Both the position numbers and the translations under genes were made by a program. From Paenibacillus xylanilyticus (GTDB lineage: Bacteria; Bacillota; Bacilli; Paenibacillales; Paenibacillaceae), in NCBI RefSeq assembly GCF_013359935.1, contig NZ_JABMCB010000201.1, forward strand, positions 1 to 64,000: a stretch of 64,000 nucleotides of DNA, given 5' to 3'. How positions within the stretch are numbered: the stretch's first letter is position 1; each line of letters opens with the position of its first letter. The notes under the pieces were generated by a model. That model was not told the origin of the DNA. It did not search any database and worked only from the letters and a program-made list of their open reading frames with translations. Below, piece by piece: positions 1-9,366 of the stretch.

Positions 1-110
1 AACGCATGTAGGAGTCTCAACGGGACAGTTTCAGAAAACTTGGCTTCATCATTCCTGTCCTCGGATAGAAAGTTAGACTTAATTAAATTAGGTCCTTGCT
101 TTTCCTGGTA

Positions 111-851
111 TTAACCAGTTATAGCAAAACAAGTCGCACACTTGTTGCCTTTGGACTGATTGCCTTGATTGCCGCGTGAACGATTGCCCTGAGCTCCCTG
201 GGAACGGTTACCGCGTGATTGATTGCCTTGAGCACCTTGCTGTGCACCTTGGGAGCGATTCCCCCGGGATTGGTTACCCTGAGCGGCTTGATTACCTTGA
301 GCAGCCTGATTACCTTGGGAACGATTGCCGCGAGATTGATTGCCTTGAGCAGATTGGTTGCCTTGGCTCGTATTATTACCATTGTTGTTGCTGTTGTTGG
401 AGTTATTGTTATTGCTGTTATTATTGTTGTTACTACCGCGTACAAGGGATACGGATTTCACATGCTGCATGGGAATGCGGACAATCTCCTGATTTTTCAA
501 AGTCATAATTAACTGGTTCTGATTGGCATCGGCCAGGATGCCTTCGACTTTTTCAGGCCCCCCCCGGTTAATCTGAACACGACGGAAGCGGAGTGCTTGC
601 ATAACGCCCAAAAACGTGTTGGATGGGATCGGGTTCCCCATGGCTGCATTTCTGTTACCGCCGGAACGACCTGTGTCTGTTATGCTTTTGACATGAGTTT
701 CATTGACATAGACAATACCTTCCTTGCAGTTCATCGCCATATAGTCCCAGCGTACGTCCATCAGTGTGCCCTGTACGGCATCTGGGCCTCCCCGGTTAAT
801 CTTAATCTCTCTTCCCAACAAACCTCTCATGCCTTGACCGTTCATAGACAT
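111..851 (-). CDS. cotB: CotB-like outer spore coat protein
   Basis: Predicted outer-coat structural protein of the spore, 246 aa. Two copies of a small domain beginning INRGGP and ending HVKS(I/V) lie at about residues 16-58 and 92-136; the same INRGGP...HVKSIS pattern is what I remember of Bacillus subtilis CotB. The rest (about 140-234) is low-complexity: an Asn/Ser run, then repeats of GNQSRGNRSQG type, and a short tail with a CATC motif. B. subtilis CotB instead ends in Ser/Lys/Arg-rich repeats that are phosphorylated by CotH. An upstream in-frame start at 929 is possible, but ATG at 851 has a GGAAGGGG ribosome site 9 nt away, so I chose it. It is divergent from cotH, the expected kinase partner. 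The identity of the repeat domain is fairly sure; the coat role is inferred from family. Confidence 0.82.
   Translation of the reverse strand: MSMNGQGMRGLLGREIKINRGGPDAVQGTLMDVRWDYMAMNCKEGIVYVNETHVKSITDTGRSGGNRNAAMGNPIPSNTFLGVMQALRFRRVQINRGGPEKVEGILADANQNQLIMTLKNQEIVRIPMQHVKSVSLVRGSNNNNNSNNNNSNNSNNNGNNTSQGNQSAQGNQSRGNRSQGNQAAQGNQAAQGNQSRGNRSQGAQQGAQGNQSRGNRSQGAQGNRSRGNQGNQSKGNKCATCFAITG
135..430 (-). repeat. Low-complexity repeat tract inside cotB
   Basis: Degenerate direct repeats of roughly 15-33 nt encode GNQ(S/A)-RGNRSQG units, followed towards the N-terminus by an Asn-codon run. Such tracts vary in length between strains by slippage. They are translated repeats, not a CRISPR array, because units adjoin without unique spacers. 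Confidence 0.75.
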
Positions 852-1194
852 TGTGTTGTTCCCCTTCCGTGATATAAGTTCAGATGGACAAAAATGGCGG
901 ATGTTTTGATGATCCCTTCCATTCGTCATTCGTGTCTGTCTGTAGTTTAATCATATGTAACATGCTATTTGGGGGGACTAGCCTGACAACCATTTCTATA
1001 CTATTTTGGCTATAATCTATGAGAAGAAGGCAATGTTCATAGATTAATGGCTCGAGTATTCCGCATTCCGGAAGGCCTGACTTGTTGGTGTTATGAATAA
1101 ACTGTGTATCAGCCCTTACGGCTTGCTGTGCTCCTGCATAGGATGGTGTAACAGCCTACGGGCAATCTCACAGGTCTTCGAAAGGCGGATGGAA
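852..1194. other. Divergent cotB-cotH intergenic region
   Basis: 343 nt between the divergent starts. Ribosome sites of both genes are visible at its ends. I could not identify sporulation-specific promoter boxes with confidence. Confidence 0.4.
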
Positions 1195-2247
1195 ATGGCT
1201 TTACCTGTCTACCACATCACTGTGTCCGATAACGAATATCAACAGTTAACATCGAACATCTGGTCAGATACGTTTGTGAACGGAACGATGCAGATGGACG
1301 GCAAACAGCTTCCAATCCGGATTCGATACCGGGGAGGACACACACGTGGCTATGTCAAAAAATCATTTGAGATTCGAACGTCCAGCCGGACGTTCCATTT
1401 TAACGCTGAGTACGATGATCCCTCCCTGCTGCGCAATGCACTCTCTTTCCGTTTTTTTGAATCCATTCGTGTCCCGGCTCCGTCTACACAGCACTGCATA
1501 CTTTATCTGAACGGGCAGCTCAAGGGAGTCTATTTGCGAATTGAGGGTGTTAAATCGTTCTTTTTTCGGCAGCGAAAGATACCTGTTCGAAGCATTTTCT
1601 ATGCAGTGAACGATCAGGCAGGATTTGCGATTGATCCGAACTCGGATGAAACAGACACCGATCTACTGTCCGGATATACTCTGATTCGCGGTAAGGACGA
1701 GGACCGCACGAGGCTCCGTAACTTTATCCAGCAGCTGAACACGAAATCCAGACAGGAATTGCTTCGCTATTTGCAGTCGAGAATCGATACGGACAACTAT
1801 TTGCGCTGGTTGAGTGGTGCTGTACTTACAGGAAATTTCGATGGTTTTCATCAAAACTACACCTGGTATGAGAAGATCAAGACCCGGAAGTATGCCATTT
1901 TACCGTGGGATTATGAGGGAACCTGGGGAAGAAACTGTTACGGAGCGAGAGTGAACCCTAACCTCGTTCGAATCCAGGGTTATAATAAACTTACAGGACG
2001 GCTGCTGGCCTTTCGCCTTTTTCGTCAGCAGTATAAGAGAATGATGAAGCAGCATCTGACGAACGCTTTTACAGAGAAGCGGATTATGCCGGTTGTATAT
2101 CGATTGCACAGCCAGATTCGTGAAGCGGTGGAGCAAGACCCCTACGTGAAGTGGCCCCTTGATGTTTTTCACGGTGAACCGGAAAAGATCCGTACCTATG
2201 TGGCAGAGCGCCGGGAGCATCTGCAGAAGGAATTACATCGATTGTAG
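1195..2247 (+). CDS. cotH: Spore coat protein kinase CotH
   Basis: Atypical protein kinase of the spore coat, 350 aa (B. subtilis CotH about 362). Family knowledge: CotH autophosphorylates and phosphorylates serines in CotB and CotG and is needed for outer-coat assembly. Visible hallmarks are AEYDDPSLLRN near 71-81, NFDGF with Asp at about 216 and PWDYEGTWGR with Asp at about 239. The 23-residue gap between these two Asp residues equals that between D228 and D251 in the B. subtilis kinase as I recall it. The frame is open from 1093, but ATG 1195 has AAAGGCGG at a good distance and gives an N-terminus like the family's. It diverges from cotB, so kinase and probable substrate are neighbours. 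Expression is presumably in the sporulating mother cell; I did not identify its promoter. Confidence 0.9.
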   Translation: MALPVYHITVSDNEYQQLTSNIWSDTFVNGTMQMDGKQLPIRIRYRGGHTRGYVKKSFEIRTSSRTFHFNAEYDDPSLLRNALSFRFFESIRVPAPSTQHCILYLNGQLKGVYLRIEGVKSFFFRQRKIPVRSIFYAVNDQAGFAIDPNSDETDTDLLSGYTLIRGKDEDRTRLRNFIQQLNTKSRQELLRYLQSRIDTDNYLRWLSGAVLTGNFDGFHQNYTWYEKIKTRKYAILPWDYEGTWGRNCYGARVNPNLVRIQGYNKLTGRLLAFRLFRQQYKRMMKQHLTNAFTEKRIMPVVYRLHSQIREAVEQDPYVKWPLDVFHGEPEKIRTYVAERREHLQKELHRL

Positions 2248-2383
2248 ATGTCACAATAGAGGGAAGTTAGAAACTTTGACCACTGCAGGCAAGGGTCAGG
2301 GTTTTTCTGTTTTTTTAAACAGGGGTGTGATATGTTTTTAGGGATAAGATGGGGACGGAATATGGGTGAGGTGCGTGTACAGG

Positions 2384-4210
2384 ATGTGGTGGATCAACTT
2401 TTGTAAACGCTTTAAATTCAGGACGAAATTAGTCTTGTTTTTGTCAGCAGCGACGGTATTGATTTCGGGAGTTACAGGACTGATTACGTATCGCATACAT
2501 ATTGCTCTTTTCAATGAAGAAGTCAGTCGGCAGTACAGCCTTACAGCTGAGCAGATCCTTGCACGCCTCGATTCCCGGGTGAACGACATGTACAAAGTCA
2601 CGGATTACATCACACTGAATCCCTCCGTGAAAAATGCCATCAAGGCACAGGCCGCAGGCATCTCTTCCTATGATCAGATGAAGCTGGAAGATGAACTGGA
2701 TGATCAGCTGTACCAGGTGCGGCTCGATGCACCGGAGATTATGGGGCTCCGCATTTATGATCTGAAGGAAAACATATTCAATCTTGGCGCCTTTGCGGGG
2801 TCGTTTCAACAGATGGATCCTTCCTATCTGGCAGAGATGGTTCATAGACTGGAAGGAACGGGCGGCGAATACGTATGGAATCGCCTGGGACCGGATGCCT
2901 TCCTGCAAGAGGAACAATCCAATTGGATTCTGGCAGGACGCTTAATGCGTTCTGTTGACCTGGAGACATACGGAGTGATGTTAATCCTGTTTAATACCTC
3001 GCTGTTCGAATCGTATCTCAAAGACCTGCGGCTAAATGATGAGGTTGCTGTTTATCTGTTTGATGCTAAAGGGGATCTTCTATATGCATTTCATAATCAG
3101 GATGCAAACCCGCCGCCGCTTGCACAGCTGAGCATGGGAGCAACCGAAATCAGGGATGAGCAGGGAACCACCCATTTGTATACCAAACAAACCTCGGATA
3201 AGGCTCACTTCACGCTGGTCAGCAAGGTATCACTCGCTCAGATTCAGAACAAGGGAAAGATCATCGTAAAAGTTGCCGTGTTCTCTGCGGCAGCCAGCGT
3301 ATTATGCTCCTGGTTTATCATCACCATCATCAGCGGCAGATTGCTGCGTCCGCTGGCGAGCCTGGTCAACGCAATGAAGAGAGTGCGTGATGGGCGGTTT
3401 GATACAAGGGTCCGAATTGAGACCAAGGATGAACTGGGCTTCATCGGTGAACGGTTCAATGCGATGGCATCCCGGATCGATACGCTGATTCATGAGGTAT
3501 ACGAGCGGGAACTCAGTGAAAAGGAAGCCGAGCTCAAGGCCATTCAAGCCCAGCTGAACCCTCATTTTCTGTATAACACACTTAGCATGTTTTTCTGGAA
3601 GTTCTATATGCTGGGCGATGAGAAATCGGCTCGCCTGGTCACAGCCTTGTCCGAGATGCTGCAATATACGTTGGAACCGGTGCAGCGACTAACGACACTT
3701 CAGGATGAAATGACGCAAATTGATCATTACCTGCAGATTCAGCAGGCACGGTATCAGGAAGCATTGTCGATTGAAATTTCTGTTCCTGCGGAATTGCTTC
3801 GTTGTCAGGTGATCCGATTACTGCTCCAACCCATCGTGGAAAATGTTTTTGTTCATGCCTTTGCTGATAAAAGGGATAACCGGATCTTGGAGATTCGGGC
3901 TTCGCAGCCATCGGGAAATGAGGCCGAATCGGACATGCTCATCATCGAAATTTCAGATAACGGCTGCGGCATGGACACATCGGTCATTGAACGCATTATG
4001 GAGCCGGTGGCGCATGCGGATGAGGAGCGTCAGCACATTGGCATGAGAAGTGTACTTAGACGAATTGAGCTGATTCACGGCGAACCCTATGGTGTCCAGA
4101 TCGAGTCGGCTGTAAACCAGGGGACGCTTGTACGTCTTCGTTTGCCATATCAGCTCGGAGAGGGAGTCATGCCTGGGAATTCGGATGGCAGAGAGGGGAA
4201 GGTTCAGTGA
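2384..4210 (+). CDS. YesM-type sensor histidine kinase
   Basis: Membrane sensor kinase, about 608 aa. Order: transmembrane segment near residues 10-35, a large extracellular sensor region to about 285, a second transmembrane segment (about 290-315), HAMP (about 316-370), and a His_kinase/HATPase module with the phosphoacceptor motif QLNPHFLYNTL and the ATP-site motifs LQPIVENVFVHA and DNGCGM. This is the YesM class, normally paired with YesN-type regulators that switch on a neighbouring carbohydrate importer. Its stop codon overlaps the start of the response regulator (GTGA at 4207), and the importer follows. GTG starts at 2366 and 2375 are possible; ATG 2384 has TGAGGTG upstream. The ligand is unknown. 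Confidence 0.88.
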   Translation: MWWINFCKRFKFRTKLVLFLSAATVLISGVTGLITYRIHIALFNEEVSRQYSLTAEQILARLDSRVNDMYKVTDYITLNPSVKNAIKAQAAGISSYDQMKLEDELDDQLYQVRLDAPEIMGLRIYDLKENIFNLGAFAGSFQQMDPSYLAEMVHRLEGTGGEYVWNRLGPDAFLQEEQSNWILAGRLMRSVDLETYGVMLILFNTSLFESYLKDLRLNDEVAVYLFDAKGDLLYAFHNQDANPPPLAQLSMGATEIRDEQGTTHLYTKQTSDKAHFTLVSKVSLAQIQNKGKIIVKVAVFSAAASVLCSWFIITIISGRLLRPLASLVNAMKRVRDGRFDTRVRIETKDELGFIGERFNAMASRIDTLIHEVYERELSEKEAELKAIQAQLNPHFLYNTLSMFFWKFYMLGDEKSARLVTALSEMLQYTLEPVQRLTTLQDEMTQIDHYLQIQQARYQEALSIEISVPAELLRCQVIRLLLQPIVENVFVHAFADKRDNRILEIRASQPSGNEAESDMLIIEISDNGCGMDTSVIERIMEPVAHADEERQHIGMRSVLRRIELIHGEPYGVQIESAVNQGTLVRLRLPYQLGEGVMPGNSDGREGKVQ

Positions 4211-5283
4211 ATGGACGAATGCTCGTGGTAGATGATGAAGCGTTATTTCGTCAGGGATTGATTCATCTGGTTCGCAACAATCCCCTTGGCTGGGAGGTCG
4301 TTGGTGAAGCTGCAGACGGAGAAGAAGCAATACAGGCAGTGAACAGCTGTACACCTGATCTGATTATTACGGATATCAACATGCCTGTGATGGATGGCCT
4401 GGATTTGGCCGAACGCATACACGAGAGCGGACAGGACATCATGATTATCATTTTGACCGGGTATCGTGAGTTTGAATATGCACAGCGTGCCATCCGTTAT
4501 GGGGCGATTGAATTTTTGCTGAAGCCATTTTCCCTTGATGAAGCGTGTCAGGTGCTGCGCAAGGCCCATGAACGGTATCGCCGGAAACAGTCCGACATCC
4601 GGATCAGGGAACAATACAGCCAGGTGGACCGGACAGAGAGACTGCGCGAGGAACTGACTTCGCTGCTGCTGGGCCAGCAATTCGGGGAGATGATTATTCG
4701 GCTGGAGGGATTACTGGATGAAGCCTCCGGAATGCCGCTGCCGCAATGCAAGGCCGAAATTCATGTGCTCATGAAGGTCATGACGGACCTGCTTATACAG
4801 CAGCTGCAGCCGCAGGAGTCGGGAGGCTTTGACCAATTTGGTCCAGATCCGCTGCTCTGGATTCATACCGTTCCTGAAGCCATTGCCTGGGCCCGCTGCA
4901 AAAGCGAAGAATGGTTGGACATGATGATGCGGCACACACAGGAACAGCAGGATCATGTAATTACACGTGTCATTCAGTATATTGATATGAACTATTCCAG
5001 GACTTGCACGCTGCAGGCCGTGGCTGCCCATGTTCATGTGACCCCCAACTACTTAAGCCATTTGTTCAAAAAGGAGACCGGACAGGGCTTTAGCCAGTAT
5101 GTTAGCAAACGCCGGATCGAGAAGGCGAAGCTGCTGCTGCACAGCACCCGGCAGAGCATGGCGGACATAGCGGAACAGACCGGGTTCGATAACTCCAGCT
5201 ACTTTACAACCGTATTCAAACAGATGACAGGATTGTCGCCCCGCGAATACCGCAAGCAGCCGAATGGAAGTAACAGCGAATAG
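4207..5283 (+). CDS. YesN-type response regulator (receiver + AraC HTH)
   Basis: DNA-binding response regulator, 358 aa, partner of the kinase it overlaps by 4 nt. The receiver domain covers residues 1-120, with acidic pair VVDDE, phosphoacceptor Asp in IITDINMP near 54, and the conserved Lys in LLKPF near 104. A linker leads to a C-terminal AraC/XylS helix-turn-helix pair (about 255-355), with the family signature around ADIAEQTGFDNSSYFTTVFK. The start is GTG with GGGGAAGG upstream. It presumably activates the importer genes downstream. A hairpin terminator after the stop separates the regulatory pair from the importer operon. Confidence 0.88.
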   Translation: MNGRMLVVDDEALFRQGLIHLVRNNPLGWEVVGEAADGEEAIQAVNSCTPDLIITDINMPVMDGLDLAERIHESGQDIMIIILTGYREFEYAQRAIRYGAIEFLLKPFSLDEACQVLRKAHERYRRKQSDIRIREQYSQVDRTERLREELTSLLLGQQFGEMIIRLEGLLDEASGMPLPQCKAEIHVLMKVMTDLLIQQLQPQESGGFDQFGPDPLLWIHTVPEAIAWARCKSEEWLDMMMRHTQEQQDHVITRVIQYIDMNYSRTCTLQAVAAHVHVTPNYLSHLFKKETGQGFSQYVSKRRIEKAKLLLHSTRQSMADIAEQTGFDNSSYFTTVFKQMTGLSPREYRKQPNGSNSE

Positions 5284-5358
5284 CCATCAGCCTTTATCTG
5301 GTTTGTAGCCAAAGTTAAAGAGAGTTTATTTTTTTATAAGTCACGTTTCCAGGGAGAG

Positions 5359-5381
5359 CCCCACCATGTGGGGTTATTTTT
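5359..5381 (+). terminator. Rho-independent terminator after the two-component genes
   Basis: Perfect stem CCCCAC-CAT-GTGGGG followed by TTATTTTT. Confidence 0.75.
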
Positions 5382-5417
5382 GTGTAGAAATTTAAAAAAG
5401 AATCGTTAAATAACAAA

Positions 5418-5432
5418 TGTTTGCGCTTACAT
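5418..5432 (-). promoter_or_regulatory. cre-like CcpA site upstream of importer operon
   Basis: Read on the minus strand this is ATGTAAGCGCAAACA, which fits the WTGNAANCGNWNNCW consensus at every fixed position. It lies about 55 nt before the first permease gene, between the terminator of the regulator operon and the importer genes, a suitable position for catabolite repression. Confidence 0.6.
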
Positions 5433-5485
5433 TTTTATCTAAAATACAACTATAGTACATCAGCAGGCAGAGAGGAGTGATGAAC

Positions 5486-6460
5486 ATGAAGGGGGAACTG
5501 GCCGCAGGAACGCCGTCTGGATTACAACCGCCGGACAGCGAAATCAAACATCGGCTCCGTCAGCAGCGGCTGCGAAGGTTCAAGACCAATATTCCGTTAA
5601 TATTGATGTTTATTCCGGTCATTCTGTTTTACCTTACCTTTCGTTATGCACCGATCGGAGGCCTGGTCATGGCCTTCAAGGATTATAACTTCTATGACGG
5701 GCTCTGGCACAGTCCCTGGGTAGGCTTTCAGCATTTCGAGACACTATTTAGCGATCCACGGACGGTGGAGATTATCCGTAACACCTTGTTTCTCAGTTTG
5801 CTAAGCATCATCGTAGGCTTTCCCATTCCGATCATCCTGGCCATTATGCTGAATGAGGTGCGAAACATGGCCTTCAAGCGGACGGTGCAGACCGTGGTCT
5901 ACATGCCGCACTTCTTCTCCTGGGTCATTATTGCGATGATGATCATGACCGTCTTCTCCTTGGAAAATGGAATCGTAAACCGCTGGGTCGAAGCATGGAC
6001 GGGAGCTCCTTATCCGTTCATGTACAACAAGGGCTCATGGATTGCCGTGTTTGTCGGCTCGGGAATCTGGAAGGACATGGGCTTCAATGCCATCATTTTT
6101 CTGGCGGCACTAACGACCATTGATCCGAGCCAGTATGAGGCTGCACAGATGGACGGGGCGAGCAAGCTGCGGCAGATCTGGCATGTAACACTTCCGGGCA
6201 TACGCTCCACCATTATTCTGCTGCTCATTCTGTCGATGGGACGGGTGATGGAGGTTGGGTTCGACCAGGTCTATATGCTTCAGAATTCCAATGTCAACGA
6301 GGTGGCGGATGTCATCAGTACGTATATTTACCGCACGGGTCTTCAGGGAGCACAGTTCAGCCTGACGACGGCGATGGGATTGTTCGAATCATTGGTCGCA
6401 TTTATTCTCATTTTCTGTGCGAATTATATCGCACGCCGATTTAACGAAGGTCTGTGGTAG
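5486..6460 (+). CDS. LplB-type sugar ABC permease
   Basis: Inner permease of a carbohydrate ABC importer, about 324 aa, six predicted membrane segments after a polar N-terminus of about 35 residues. The binding-protein-dependent transport signature (EAA loop) is visible as YEAAQMDGASKLRQIWHVTLPG near residues 215-235. Length and the opening motif NIPLILMFIPVILFY match the LplB/YteP group that works with LipO-like lipoproteins. First gene of a three-gene operon downstream of a YesM/YesN pair. GTG 5477 and ATG 5480 are alternative starts; GAGGAG sits 8 nt before ATG 5486. No ATPase is encoded here, as usual for importers that share an MsmX-type ATPase. Confidence 0.88.
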   Translation: MKGELAAGTPSGLQPPDSEIKHRLRQQRLRRFKTNIPLILMFIPVILFYLTFRYAPIGGLVMAFKDYNFYDGLWHSPWVGFQHFETLFSDPRTVEIIRNTLFLSLLSIIVGFPIPIILAIMLNEVRNMAFKRTVQTVVYMPHFFSWVIIAMMIMTVFSLENGIVNRWVEAWTGAPYPFMYNKGSWIAVFVGSGIWKDMGFNAIIFLAALTTIDPSQYEAAQMDGASKLRQIWHVTLPGIRSTIILLLILSMGRVMEVGFDQVYMLQNSNVNEVADVISTYIYRTGLQGAQFSLTTAMGLFESLVAFILIFCANYIARRFNEGLW

Positions 6461-6474
6461 GGAGGGAGAACAGC

Positions 6475-7344
6475 ATGAGAAAAACCAGAGGAGAAAAAGT
6501 CTTTTATCTGATCAATTATCTATTGTTAACATTGGTTGCCGTCAGCTGTATCCTGCCCCTCCTGAATATTATTGCCTTGTCATTCAGTGATGCGCGCGCC
6601 GTCGTTTCCGGCAACGTGGGGTTATGGCCGGTTGACTTCACCTGGTTCTCCTACCACAGCCTGATTACGGGAACGCCAATTCTGAATGCGTTCTGGAACA
6701 GTGTGGAGATCACATTGATCGGTACAGGGCTGAGCATGGCGGTAACAATTATGGCGGCATATCCGCTGTCACGCAGGCATTTTTACCACCGCCGCTTTTT
6801 TACGATGGCGATGGTGTTCACGATGATTTTTAACGGCGGACTCATTCCGACTTACTTGGTCGTGCAGAATCTCGGTCTTGTGAACAGTTATGGGGCACTC
6901 TGGCTGCCAGGTTTGGTGAGCACGTATAACATGCTGATCATGCGGTCCTATTTTGAAAACCTGCCTGGTGAAGTGGACGAGGCCGCTCGCATCGACGGCT
7001 GTGGTGAGCTGGGGCTGCTGTTTCGAATTGTGCTGCCACTATCCAAGCCTTTGCTGGCGACGATTGCCCTCTTTTACGGTGTGGGGTACTGGAATTCATT
7101 CATGAGTGTGATGATTTATATCAATGATACGTCCAAATACAACATGACTGTGCTGGTCCAGAATATGATTATGTCCAACCTGAATGTACAGGATTTTACT
7201 GACCCAACGATGATTTCCAATCTGACGCCGGAAGGCATCCGGGCAGCAGCGGTTATCGTGATGGTCATTCCCATTTTGGCGGTATATCCGTTCCTGCAGA
7301 AGTATTTTGTCAAAGGGGTCATGCTTGGCTCGATCAAAGGTTAA
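6475..7344 (+). CDS. LplC/YtcP-type sugar ABC permease
   Basis: Second permease of the importer, 289 aa, six membrane segments, EAA loop DEAARIDGCGELGLLFRIVLP near 180-200. The C-terminus FLQKYFVKGVMLGSIKG is typical of this subfamily. A GGAGGG ribosome site lies just after the first permease's stop, with ATG 6475 at a normal distance; an upstream in-frame GTG at 6454 overlaps the previous gene but is poorly placed. It forms the heterodimeric channel with the preceding gene product. Confidence 0.88.
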   Translation: MRKTRGEKVFYLINYLLLTLVAVSCILPLLNIIALSFSDARAVVSGNVGLWPVDFTWFSYHSLITGTPILNAFWNSVEITLIGTGLSMAVTIMAAYPLSRRHFYHRRFFTMAMVFTMIFNGGLIPTYLVVQNLGLVNSYGALWLPGLVSTYNMLIMRSYFENLPGEVDEAARIDGCGELGLLFRIVLPLSKPLLATIALFYGVGYWNSFMSVMIYINDTSKYNMTVLVQNMIMSNLNVQDFTDPTMISNLTPEGIRAAAVIVMVIPILAVYPFLQKYFVKGVMLGSIKG

Positions 7345-7404
7345 GACTGGCTGTGAGTTATACCGTGTGGGTTCATATTACAGGAGAGAAAGAGGGTCTT
7401 ATCT

Positions 7405-9063
7405 ATGGCGTTAACGAAGAAGACATGGATGAAGTCGGGTCTCGTTCTGGGCTTGGTTGGCGGAATACTGGCCGGATGCACAGGGGGAAGCGGCGGCAGC
7501 GAGAAGGCTGAAGGTGAAAGCGGCAGGGGGAATATCACGTCAACGATCTATGATCGGGGTGCTGTCCCGAGCGGCATGGGCACGATCGAAGACAACATGT
7601 GGTCCAAGTGGATCAATGAGAACGGTCCGGCCAATGTAAAGTATACTGCAGTTCCCCGCTGGGAATCCCAATCCAAGCTTAATGTACTATTTGCTTCAGG
7701 CAGCGCGCCGGATGTCATTTTCGAATTCGGAACGCCCATCCGCAATACGCTGTTTAATCAAAAACAGCTGATGCCGCTGGATGAGTTGATCGAGAACTCC
7801 AGCGTGGAGTACAAAGCGCTGATGGAGAAATATCCCCAGTTGAAGAAGGCCGGCATCAAAAGCGATGGCAAGTTATATGAAGTTGGCCGCATGAACGAGG
7901 TGTTTCCGCTGACGAGCTTTTTCATCCGGGAAGATTGGCTGGAGAAGCTGAATCTGGAGGTACCGACGAGCGAGGAAGAGATGCTGGCTGTGGCCAAGGC
8001 CTTCACGGAAAATGACCCCGATGGGAACGGAGCGGATGATACATATGGCATCGGCGGGTTTCAATTTGGGGATACAGCGGGGCTGTTCCGATATATGTTC
8101 AACGCCAACTGGGTCAACGTGGAGGATGGGGAGATTGTGGTCGGCCCCAATCACATGAAGGAAGCGACCGCATTTAAACGTGCCTTGTATGAAGCAGGCG
8201 TGGTAGATAAGGATTTTCTGACCGACAAGGACGGCGCCAAGGCGAAGCAGGATTTCCTGAATGGCAAAATCGGCATGTATGCCGCCATGACTTCGGATTA
8301 TACGGGATTTGCGGCCAAGGAATTGGATACGCTGATGCAGAATGTTCCGGAGGCCAAATTAAAAGTCATTGCTCTGCCAACCACTTCGGTAGGTCAGTAC
8401 ACGATGGTATGGAACAACCCGGTGCAGATGACTGCGGTCGTGAATGCACGCGCCAAAAATCCGGAAGCGGTCATGCAATATATCGATTTTCTGACCAAAA
8501 CAGAGACGGGCCGAACCTTCAAAAATGGATTTGAAGGCACACACTACACCCTGAATGATCAAGGCTGCCCGCGCATCTCGGATCAGGAGAAATACAAGCA
8601 GGAGATCAGCTGGGCAGGGGACTATGCCATGATGTACAGTCGCCTGGAGGAAGGCAAATGCGGATATACTGAAATGCTGTTCAGCGAGGAGATTCCGTCC
8701 CAGAAGGAAGGGCTTCGCCTTTTCAAAGAAGCTCGGGAAGTATACATGACGGATCTTCCGGTGGGCGAGGGAGTGACCCATTCGGAACATATGCCGCAGC
8801 TGCCCAAGGAGCTCCAGGTGAAGCTCACCAATGTGACGACAGCCATCAACGATATTTTCACCCGTTCCATCATTGGCGGCAGCAAGTATACGGTTGAACA
8901 GGCTGCTGAGGAAGCACAGCAGAAGTGGGAACAAGGCGGCGGACCGGAGATTGAAACATGGTACAAGGACTGGTGGAACAAGGAGAAGGATAATGTTCTG
9001 GTCTGGGATGATTTCTATGAAATCTATGAACAGCAGCAGGCGGATTTTAAGAAGTCGGAGTGA
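7405..9063 (+). CDS. LipO-type solute-binding lipoprotein
   Basis: Extracellular sugar-binding lipoprotein, 552 aa, at the end of the importer operon. The N-terminus has a Lys-rich start, a hydrophobic stretch and lipobox LAGC with Cys near residue 26, followed by a Gly/Ser linker. The size (about 500-560 aa) and features such as WSKWINEN, a calcium-site-like DPDGNGADDTYG stretch and the C-terminal YTVEQAAEEAQQKWEQGG segment fit the LipO/YtcQ group of family 1 binding proteins. Substrate cannot be read from sequence; related systems import plant oligosaccharides. Confidence 0.87.
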   Translation: MALTKKTWMKSGLVLGLVGGILAGCTGGSGGSEKAEGESGRGNITSTIYDRGAVPSGMGTIEDNMWSKWINENGPANVKYTAVPRWESQSKLNVLFASGSAPDVIFEFGTPIRNTLFNQKQLMPLDELIENSSVEYKALMEKYPQLKKAGIKSDGKLYEVGRMNEVFPLTSFFIREDWLEKLNLEVPTSEEEMLAVAKAFTENDPDGNGADDTYGIGGFQFGDTAGLFRYMFNANWVNVEDGEIVVGPNHMKEATAFKRALYEAGVVDKDFLTDKDGAKAKQDFLNGKIGMYAAMTSDYTGFAAKELDTLMQNVPEAKLKVIALPTTSVGQYTMVWNNPVQMTAVVNARAKNPEAVMQYIDFLTKTETGRTFKNGFEGTHYTLNDQGCPRISDQEKYKQEISWAGDYAMMYSRLEEGKCGYTEMLFSEEIPSQKEGLRLFKEAREVYMTDLPVGEGVTHSEHMPQLPKELQVKLTNVTTAINDIFTRSIIGGSKYTVEQAAEEAQQKWEQGGGPEIETWYKDWWNKEKDNVLVWDDFYEIYEQQQADFKKSE

Positions 9064-9131
9064 ATGGAATCTCTGGATCAGTTCTTGATCAGTTTTGATA
9101 GGAATCAATTTTAATTAAAGTTAATGATTAA

Positions 9132-9158
9132 GCCTGGGGTGCTGCCCAGGTTTTTTTG
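9132..9158 (+). terminator. Terminator of the importer operon
   Basis: Stem CCTGGG / CCCAGG with a 6-nt loop followed by seven T residues. Confidence 0.85.
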
Positions 9159-9366
9159 TCCTGAATGGATATCCTCTTGTTCATTTCAGGTTAATAATGA
9201 AAAGGAAAGAAGATATTAACGATTTGAACGAGTAAAATGCGATATAATAATCGTATTGGTTACGTGAAATTTTACATAGAGTTAAAGAAAGAGACTAACG
9301 GAGCTGGCTGCGTAGACACAAAAATGAGTCACGGTTATCAAGCGCTCCGGGGCCGGAGGAATGGTA

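Noticed and set aside
135-430. Repeated short motifs suggesting a CRISPR array
   Set aside because: Units adjoin without unique spacers, are degenerate at codon third positions and are translated as part of the CotB-like protein.
119-512. Open frames in other frames and strands across the cotB repeat tract
   Set aside because: They are side effects of the repetitive, stop-poor sequence and have no ribosome sites or protein features.
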